From Bacteroidales bacterium (GTDB lineage: Bacteria > Bacteroidota > Bacteroidia > Bacteroidales > UBA932), in contig JAKSKN010000002.1 in NCBI GenBank assembly GCA_024401695.1, positions 1 to 64,000 of the forward strand: a stretch of DNA of 64,000 bases. The letters are read 5' to 3'. This document shows, piece after piece, positions 61,001-64,000 of this stretch (its first letter is position 1; each line of letters begins with the position of its first letter). Position numbers and translations under genes: made by a program. The notes beneath the pieces were generated by a model that did no database searches, had not been told where the DNA came from, and saw only the letters and a list, made by a program, of their open reading frames with translations.

Positions 61001-61418
61001 TCACATTTCAGTCCTGAAGGGCCCGCTTCTCATACGTCCGGGATTCAATCTCATCGGCACGCGCGGCAATTTCAGGTTCATATTGGGGAAACCGGTATAT
61101 GTCGACGGATCCGTGCCTGTCTTCACGCAGGAACTGGACAATGTCCAGGTCAATATAGCGAAGTCTATCCTGGATATATTCGACATAGGGATGAACGATG
61201 TGCGCAGGTATAACGCGGAAAACCTCGACAAGCTCTATGAGATGACCAGGATGGCGGGCTTTGACCCGAGTATGGGAGCCGGAGAACTGACTATGGATGA
61301 ACGTATGGCGTTTGACGATATGATCCTTGACTCAATGATGGAGGAAGAGGAGGAAGAGGACGCCGAACTTGATTCAATACTTGAGAATTCAATTAACGAC
61401 ATCAATAATACACTATGA
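58026..61418 (+). CDS. AsmA-like large envelope protein
   Basis: 1,130 residues starting with a TTG at 58026 (KKWIKIFLLSVFGLVVVFLV follows as an N-terminal membrane anchor). The rest is a very long run of beta strands typical of AsmA/TamB/YhdP proteins, which form lipid-conducting bridges between inner and outer membrane: IRFTDLHFNVIKSFPNLRVN near the start and DVNLSEISAARIIHMLPA-like sequence (here DLNLSEISAARIIHML) near the end. A basic, disordered insert (about 600-640) and an acidic tail (EEEEEEDAELD) are visible. It overlaps serB by 4 bases. Confidence 0.85.
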   Translation: MKKWIKIFLLSVFGLVVVFLVGLQVLLHSRVTTNFVNRLASENIDGNIRFTDLHFNVIKSFPNLRVNIDSLTLTYPHERYSRFDIDGRHDARLDAGRGELEDTLAAFSNFKAEFNYWQLLEGHISLGKAELENFVVYAHVYDDSTANWQLFRTATQRDTARAASELPWITLGRIAVKESPRVVYTDQKGAIYADLGFKEFAVGGKYKFSPEIIKIRKAALDIDSLQFDVRLGEDDYKFALDYFEVDESIFHVFDVKMGADALAVNSNFGRMEIPLRIDGRIGFNHTSDYNKFVIPAMEARIAHIPLSLKGNTTLYKDSTILSAKLDIPDCPVDTMLVEYVSHFAGFADKISTDTRLALSVEADGTLSDTMFPAVKAAVKIPGGNVCYKPSGLSASVKLDAAAELTKRSLVNVSVNELSAETNGLKVNAGADVRDLLGNDPHYKLSAVGYATLDSLSHMLPASLGVSRASGNINLDVHAEVSQSELDSYRFDKSRINGRISGSSLSVAIPKDTIDAFVFNPDIELDTDAGGIDFRAAFDSVYFNMGRRVTARLREMKNHATLSQVEVRGTKTPRLTFSSDNSRAFVKLGSNRFRAQTFTVSVAASHRVQRQPGGRDAGTEGGRRARLDSLRRNRPDRAISEFVSRDISFRADSSIANFLRHWSPSGEVSFGRVAFTSPQLPLRTRMQNVEASFDDNNIVIDSLRVQSGTSDLFAKVHVKGLRRMLMRGRGMLDVDAAFKSDRLNINELVASFNRGKKDDRAVSVEDEHDESFVVDSIQNARIDSLPMRLLVVPGNVKGNISIDADRVDFAEVAVNPLSLKAKMADRKLQISGANLNSNFGNAKLNAFYSTQSLKDISAGVDLNLSEISAARIIHMLPAVDDMMPALKTFDGNFNLELSATSRLDENMNLIMPTLDGVLDINGTDLEIKDVGDNMIRWTKLLGFKSYRDIKVSDLTASIVAHDNRLEVFPFELSAEKYKIALYGTMDSHNVLNSHISVLKGPLLIRPGFNLIGTRGNFRFILGKPVYVDGSVPVFTQELDNVQVNIAKSILDIFDIGMNDVRRYNAENLDKLYEMTRMAGFDPSMGAGELTMDERMAFDDMILDSMMEEEEEEDAELDSILENSINDINNTL

Positions 61419-62632
61419 TTGAAATCATTCAGGTTAATATCTTTGGCGAGGATAAGCCCGGTCTGACCTCGGAGTTGATGGGTATCCTCTCAAAGCACGG
61501 AGCCTTCGTGCTTGATATCGGTCAGGCTAATATCCATAAGTCCCTCACGATGGGCATCCTCATCAAGACCACCACGGAGAATTCCGGATTCATTATGAAG
61601 GACCTTCTCTTCAAGGCCAGCGAACTCGGTGTCCAGATACGTTTCACACCTGTCGAACGCGAAGCTTATGATGCGTGGGTGGCCCGTCAGGGCAAAAACC
61701 GTTATATCATCACACTTCTGGGCCGTGTGGTCAATGCCGCCCAGATCGGGGATGTTGCCGGGGTCATCTTCAGAAATGGATTGAATATCGATGCCATACG
61801 GCGTATGACCGGACGAATGCCGCTTGAAGGCGTGGATGAGTCATCCGCCAGATCCTGCATAGAGATTTCCGTGCGTGGAGCCCTGAGCGATCAGGACAAC
61901 GCCAAGTTCCAGCGCGAGCTGATGAGCCTGCCGGAGGTGGGCCTCGACATCTCTTTCCAGAAAGATGATATCTACAGACGCTCCCGCCGTCTTATCTGCT
62001 TCGATATGGACTCCACCCTGGTGCATACAGAGTGTATAGACGAACTGGCGGAGCGTGCCGGCGTCGGTGACCAGGTCCGCGCAATCACAGAGAGTGCGAT
62101 GCGTGGGGAGATTGATTTCGTCGAGAGCTTTACGCGGCGTGTCGCTCTGCTCAAGGGCCTTGACGAGTCGGTGATGAAGGAAATCGCGGAGAATCTTCCA
62201 TATAACGAAGGCCTCGAGCGAATGATGAAGGTGCTCAAGCGAGTCGGATACAAGACTGCCATCCTTTCCGGAGGATTCACATATTTCTGCAAATATCTTC
62301 AGCAGAAGTTCGGCTTCGACTATGTCTATGCCAATGAACTTGAGATAGAAGACGGCCACCTTACAGGCCGCTACGTCGGTGATGTCGTGGACGGCAAGCG
62401 CAAGGCCGAGCTGCTCAAGCTTCTCTGCCAGGTTGAGGGGATCAACCTTGCCCAGGCGGTGGCTGTCGGCGATGGAGCAAACGACCTGCCTATGATTTCC
62501 CTTGCGGGCCTGGGCATAGCCTATCACGCCAAGCCGAAAGTCAAGGCCAATGCCAAGCAGGGGATTTCGACCATCGGACTTGATGGCATCCTTTACTTCC
62601 TCGGTCTCAAGGATTCACATATCGACCCATAA
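61415..62632 (+). CDS. serB: Phosphoserine phosphatase with ACT domains
   Basis: 405 residues. Two ACT-like regulatory domains fill residues 1-185 (VNIFGEDKPGLTSELMGILS, YIITLLGRVVNAAQIGDVAG). The HAD phosphatase follows: DMDSTLVHTECIDELAERAG with the nucleophilic Asp, LSGGFTYF (motif II) and VAVGDGANDLPMI (motif III). It makes L-serine, and the ACT domains suggest serine feedback. It overlaps its neighbours on both sides. Confidence 0.96.
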   Translation: MIEIIQVNIFGEDKPGLTSELMGILSKHGAFVLDIGQANIHKSLTMGILIKTTTENSGFIMKDLLFKASELGVQIRFTPVEREAYDAWVARQGKNRYIITLLGRVVNAAQIGDVAGVIFRNGLNIDAIRRMTGRMPLEGVDESSARSCIEISVRGALSDQDNAKFQRELMSLPEVGLDISFQKDDIYRRSRRLICFDMDSTLVHTECIDELAERAGVGDQVRAITESAMRGEIDFVESFTRRVALLKGLDESVMKEIAENLPYNEGLERMMKVLKRVGYKTAILSGGFTYFCKYLQQKFGFDYVYANELEIEDGHLTGRYVGDVVDGKRKAELLKLLCQVEGINLAQAVAVGDGANDLPMISLAGLGIAYHAKPKVKANAKQGISTIGLDGILYFLGLKDSHIDP

Positions 62633-63168
62633 TGCTTTCGAAGAAAGAAATCAGGGCGGAGATGAAAAGGCGGGAAAGCGCTTTCGTAATCTCAGATGCA
62701 GAAGTGGCAAAGGTCTGGGCGCCTGTTGAGGCGGGTCGGGCATTTGCGGCTGCCCGCACGGTCCTGGTCTATATGGACATACCGGGGGAAGTGCCGACTT
62801 TGGATTTCATTGAACGCTGGCGGGGTGCCAAGCGCATCTTGATTCCGCTGGTCGTGGGCGAAGAACTTGAGCTCTGCGAATATGACCCTTCGCACCTGGT
62901 TGAAGGCTACAGGGGAATAATGGAGCCGGCTTCAGATGCCAGGAGAGTCCCGGCTTCAGAGGTGGACCTGGCGCTTGTGCCGGGCGTGGCGTTCTGCATC
63001 CGTGATGGAAGGCTTTGGCGGCTGGGTCGTGGGAAGGGCTTCTACGACAGGCTGCTGCCCCGGATGGACTGCCCGAAATTCGGAATTTATTTCCCGTTCC
63101 GGCTTGTTGACGAATTGCCGCTGGATCCTTGGGACCAGCCGCTCCAAATAATAACACAAAATGGCTGA
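62632..63168 (+). CDS. 5-formyltetrahydrofolate cyclo-ligase
   Basis: 178 residues. SKKEIRAEMKRRESAF at the N-terminus, YMDIPGEVPT and the ATP-binding LGRGKGFYDRLLPRM mark the family, which returns 5-formyl-THF to the one-carbon pool. It follows the serine-producing SerB, a sensible link since serine is the main one-carbon donor. Overlaps serB by one base and the next gene by 8. Confidence 0.94.
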   Translation: MLSKKEIRAEMKRRESAFVISDAEVAKVWAPVEAGRAFAAARTVLVYMDIPGEVPTLDFIERWRGAKRILIPLVVGEELELCEYDPSHLVEGYRGIMEPASDARRVPASEVDLALVPGVAFCIRDGRLWRLGRGKGFYDRLLPRMDCPKFGIYFPFRLVDELPLDPWDQPLQIITQNG

Positions 63169-63898
63169 TAATATCAATAGAAGGCAAGCCGTCAAGGCCA
63201 TCGGAATGGCTGCGGCTGCTGTCGCAGTCGGAGGCGCAACGGCGTTTGAATCTTGCGCAACAGAGAAAACCATCAAAAAAATGAACGTATTGTTAATCAA
63301 TGGCAGTCCCCGAAAGAACGGCAACACCAACAGGCTGCTGGAAGAAGTTGCTTCGCAACTCTCCAAAAATGGCATATCCAGTGAAATAGTCCATATAGGC
63401 AACGGTCACGTGCACGGGTGCGCCGCTTGCGGCCAATGCTATCGCAATGGTGGAAAATGCGTTTTCGACGATGATATCTGCAACACCCTGATTGACAGGA
63501 TGGCTCAGTCCGATGCACTTGTCGTAGGCTCTCCGGTTTATTATGGTGCGCCTGCCGGGCAGGTCCTGTCCATAATCCAGAGGATGGCCTATGCCGGCGG
63601 TGCTCATATGCAGGGCAAGCCGGCCGCGGCCGTGACCGTTTGCCGCCGTGGTGGTGCGACCTCTGCCTTCCAGGCCCTCCAGATGCCTTTCCAGATGCTG
63701 AATATGCCTATCGTGACGTCGCAGTACTGGAATATCGCTTATGGCGGCGGAGCCGGTGAGGTCGAGCAGGACGCTGAGGGTCTTCAGACTATGCGCACTC
63801 TTGCCGACAATATGGCCTATATGCTCAAGCAGTTTGCCACGGGTTCGGCGAAGAAGGCAGAAAAGGAGCCTGGCGTCTGGACCAATTTCATCAGGTAG
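63161..63898 (+). CDS. Exported flavodoxin-fold oxidoreductase with Tat signal
   Basis: 245 residues. The N-terminus NRRQAVKAIGMAAAAVAVGG has twin arginines and a hydrophobic stretch, and is followed by FESC, so export by Tat is likely and lipidation possible. The NADPH-dependent FMN reductase domain starts MNVLLINGSPRKNGNTNRLL with the FMN phosphate loop, then CAACGQCYRNGGKC, a four-cysteine segment as in iron-sulfur flavoproteins, and SPVYYGAPAGQVLS. A redox role outside the cytoplasm fits a cofactor-loaded Tat substrate. The cysteine count leaves open whether an Fe-S cluster or only a disulfide forms. Confidence 0.88.
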   Translation: MADNINRRQAVKAIGMAAAAVAVGGATAFESCATEKTIKKMNVLLINGSPRKNGNTNRLLEEVASQLSKNGISSEIVHIGNGHVHGCAACGQCYRNGGKCVFDDDICNTLIDRMAQSDALVVGSPVYYGAPAGQVLSIIQRMAYAGGAHMQGKPAAAVTVCRRGGATSAFQALQMPFQMLNMPIVTSQYWNIAYGGGAGEVEQDAEGLQTMRTLADNMAYMLKQFATGSAKKAEKEPGVWTNFIR

Positions 63899-63917
63899 GG
63901 ATGCCGTGCCGCCTGGA

Positions 63918-64000
63918 TCAATTTTCGGCGGACTTCGTAAATATGAATGCCATCAATGGCAGCGCGATAATTGCCATCGTGGCGCTGACCGGCAGATAGA
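63918..64000 (-). CDS. C-terminal end of a membrane protein (partial)
   Basis: On the minus strand the last 83 bases read YLPVSATMAIIALPLMAFIF, then TKSAEN and a TGA at 63918-63920. The hydrophobic stretch looks like a terminal membrane helix. The gene continues outside the window, so the family cannot be named. Short length makes this tentative. Confidence 0.35.
   Translation of the reverse strand, partial: YLPVSATMAIIALPLMAFIFTKSAEN

Overview
The window looks like a chromosomal stretch of a gut-type Bacteroidales (phylum Bacteroidota). Supporting signs are promoters of the TTG-N19/20-TAnnTTTG type, almost no Shine-Dalgarno sequences, many lipoproteins, the gene order pdxJ / nadK-uppS-bamA-ompH, a tRNA-Glu-rpsT unit, a korAB 2-oxoacid:ferredoxin oxidoreductase, a class I fumarase, and xylan or galactoside degrading enzymes. 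I cannot name the genus from sequence alone.

Layout. 1-7.0 kb: 3' end of tRNA-His, a GH10 xylanase lipoprotein, greA, radC, miaB, a lipoprotein-SPOR-rpoN operon and a Fur-family regulator. 7.1-10.8 kb: trxB-bamD-rpoZ-recN. 10.8-14.5 kb (minus strand): pdxJ, then an OmpH-like protein, a GT4 glycosyltransferase and a periplasmic-binding-like protein packed as an operon. 14.6-19.3 kb: nadK-uppS-bamA-ompH (envelope biogenesis). 19.4-23.7 kb: korA-korB and gdhA. 23.8-33.3 kb: Dcp peptidase, a DASS dicarboxylate transporter with a porin, peptidase E and a large GH2 enzyme with an inserted LamG domain. 33.3-33.9 kb: tRNA-Glu, rpsT and tRNA-Pro. 33.9-38.2 kb (minus strand): M23 peptidase-dxr-rseP-DUF4837. 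38.2-42.8 kb: ruvX-def-phosphohexomutase-M23/LysM and a CE1-like esterase.

42.8-48.4 kb is an accessory island with lower GC. It holds a predicted gluzincin lipoprotein, a MITE-like 140-bp palindrome, a DUF4491 gene facing a damaged YoeB/Txe toxin, an intact YafQ-type toxin-antitoxin pair sitting in the remains of a Bro-N gene, and two further Bro-N genes. All three Bro-N loci share a 5' promoter element, and two share a GC-rich palindrome on the 3' side. The island ends at tRNA-Asn, whose 3' end is copied in inverted orientation just past its terminator.

48.5-54.5 kb is a run of overlapping genes: an HU-fold membrane protein, a Nudix hydrolase, a DUF4922-SpoIID fusion, an AmpG-like permease and NamZ (GH171). 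It is followed by murI and prfB, and reads as a peptidoglycan remodelling and muropeptide salvage locus. 56.4-64 kb: class I fumarase, a 1,130-residue AsmA-like protein, serB, 5-formyl-THF cyclo-ligase, an exported flavodoxin-fold protein, and the end of a membrane protein on the minus strand.

The least explained features are the Bro-N cassettes, the tRNA 3'-end palindromes and the many promoters placed so close to start codons that leaderless mRNAs are likely. No CRISPR array, integrase, transposase or rRNA was seen.
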